From positions 1 through 12,105 of the forward strand of contig WFPR01000089.1 of assembly GCA_015487455.1 (NCBI GenBank): 12,105 nucleotides of DNA, given 5' to 3'. The stretch is from Candidatus Bipolaricaulota bacterium. GTDB taxonomy: Bacteria; Bipolaricaulota; Bipolaricaulia; RBG-16-55-9. Position 1 is the first letter of the stretch. Each line of letters begins with the position of its first letter. Positions 11,932-12,105 of this stretch are shown one piece after another. The notes below the pieces were generated by a model. The model had not been told where the DNA came from. It made no database searches and saw only the letters and a program-made list of their open reading frames with translations. The translations under genes were made by a program, and so were the position numbers.

Positions 11932-12105
11932 ATGGCCGACGCGGAGACGAAGAAGGCCGCCGTCCCGAAGGCGGAGCTGCGCCCCGGCCCCGAGCGCGAA
12001 CGCGAGGGGGAAGGGGAGGTCCTCCCGCCGCCCTCGGCGCGGGTGGGGCCGCTGCGCTGGCTGCGCGAGAACCTCTTCAGCCCGTGGTACAACGCGCTCC
12101 TGACG
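11932..12105 (+). CDS. aapM: General L-amino-acid ABC transporter permease (AapM/BztC-like), 3' end beyond the window
   Basis: Only the first 58 codons are present. They encode a hydrophilic, highly charged leader (TKKAAVPKAELRP, then EREREGEGEV and PPP) followed by GPLRWLRENLFSPWYNALLT. The WLR-x-NLFS-x-x-x-N-x-LLT block is the start of the first membrane helix in AapM/BztC proteins. The gene starts 5 bp after the aapQ-like stop, in the order expected for an aapJ-Q-M-P operon, so the aapP ATPase should follow outside the window. Assignment rests on a short block plus context. Confidence 0.8.
   Translation, partial: MADAETKKAAVPKAELRPGPEREREGEGEVLPPPSARVGPLRWLRENLFSPWYNALLT

Noticed and set aside
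1..12105. Scattered short AT-rich spots (TTAAG, TTAATTAA, TTATTGG and similar) in otherwise GC-rich coding DNA
   Set aside because: By rough composition, TTAA occurs about as often as expected at this base content, and most cases are ordinary Leu-Lys codons or stop codons.
1..12105. tRNA or rRNA genes, CRISPR repeats, insertion sequences, attachment sites
   Set aside because: Looked for across the window; no cloverleaf-like T-loop sequence, regularly spaced repeats, transposase motifs or terminal inverted repeats with target duplications were seen.

Overview
The window is bacterial chromosomal DNA of high GC content, with tightly packed genes on both strands. Every intergenic gap that I judged to drive transcription holds a sigma-70-like promoter (TTGnnn, 17-18 bp, TAnnnT). 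I found no insertion sequence, phage gene, tRNA, rRNA or CRISPR array. The S18 protein carries a Cys/His metal-ligand set, and ssb sits between rpsF and rpsR, an order widespread in bacteria outside the gammaproteobacteria. These features do not fix a phylum. The general look (a compact AsnRS of about 430 residues, a hicB-hicA pair resembling cyanobacterial and thermophile versions, an aap/bzt amino-acid transporter) would suit a high-GC, possibly thermophilic lineage such as Chloroflexota or a related uncultured phylum. That is a guess.

Layout. Positions 1-1030 hold the 3' part of a plus-strand nhaA Na+/H+ antiporter gene. It converges on a minus-strand block (1054-3193) made of a CaCA-family cation exchanger gene, rpsR, ssb and rpsF. 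This block reads as one operon from a strong extended -10 promoter at 3165-3193. Upstream on the same strand, an inositol-monophosphatase-family gene and asnS (AsnRS) form a second operon with a promoter at 5367-5395. That promoter is back to back with one driving a plus-strand hicB-hicA toxin-antitoxin pair (5440-5919). hicA ends flush against the 3' end of a minus-strand fchA/FTCD-type cyclodeaminase/cyclohydrolase gene (5920-6582). The fchA-like promoter is back to back with that of a plus-strand run: a CDF metal efflux gene, then an ABC-2 exporter pair (ATPase and permease, overlapping by 4 bp). After a further strong promoter comes a general L-amino-acid ABC importer operon: aapJ-like binding protein, aapQ-like permease and the first 58 codons of an aapM-like permease, cut by the window edge.

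Functional picture. The genes are housekeeping translation and replication genes (S6, SSB, S18, AsnRS), ion and metal homeostasis (NhaA, CaCA, CDF), folate one-carbon metabolism, a small TA module, and ABC export and amino-acid uptake. No new multigene system is evident. The points most worth a second look are regulatory: a probable CUG start and a Shine-Dalgarno-masking hairpin on rpsF, two look-alike divergent promoter units (one with a perfect 15-bp palindrome formed by the two -35 regions), near-leaderless starts for the IMPase-family gene and hicB, and a strong stacked hairpin between the aapJ-like and aapQ-like genes.
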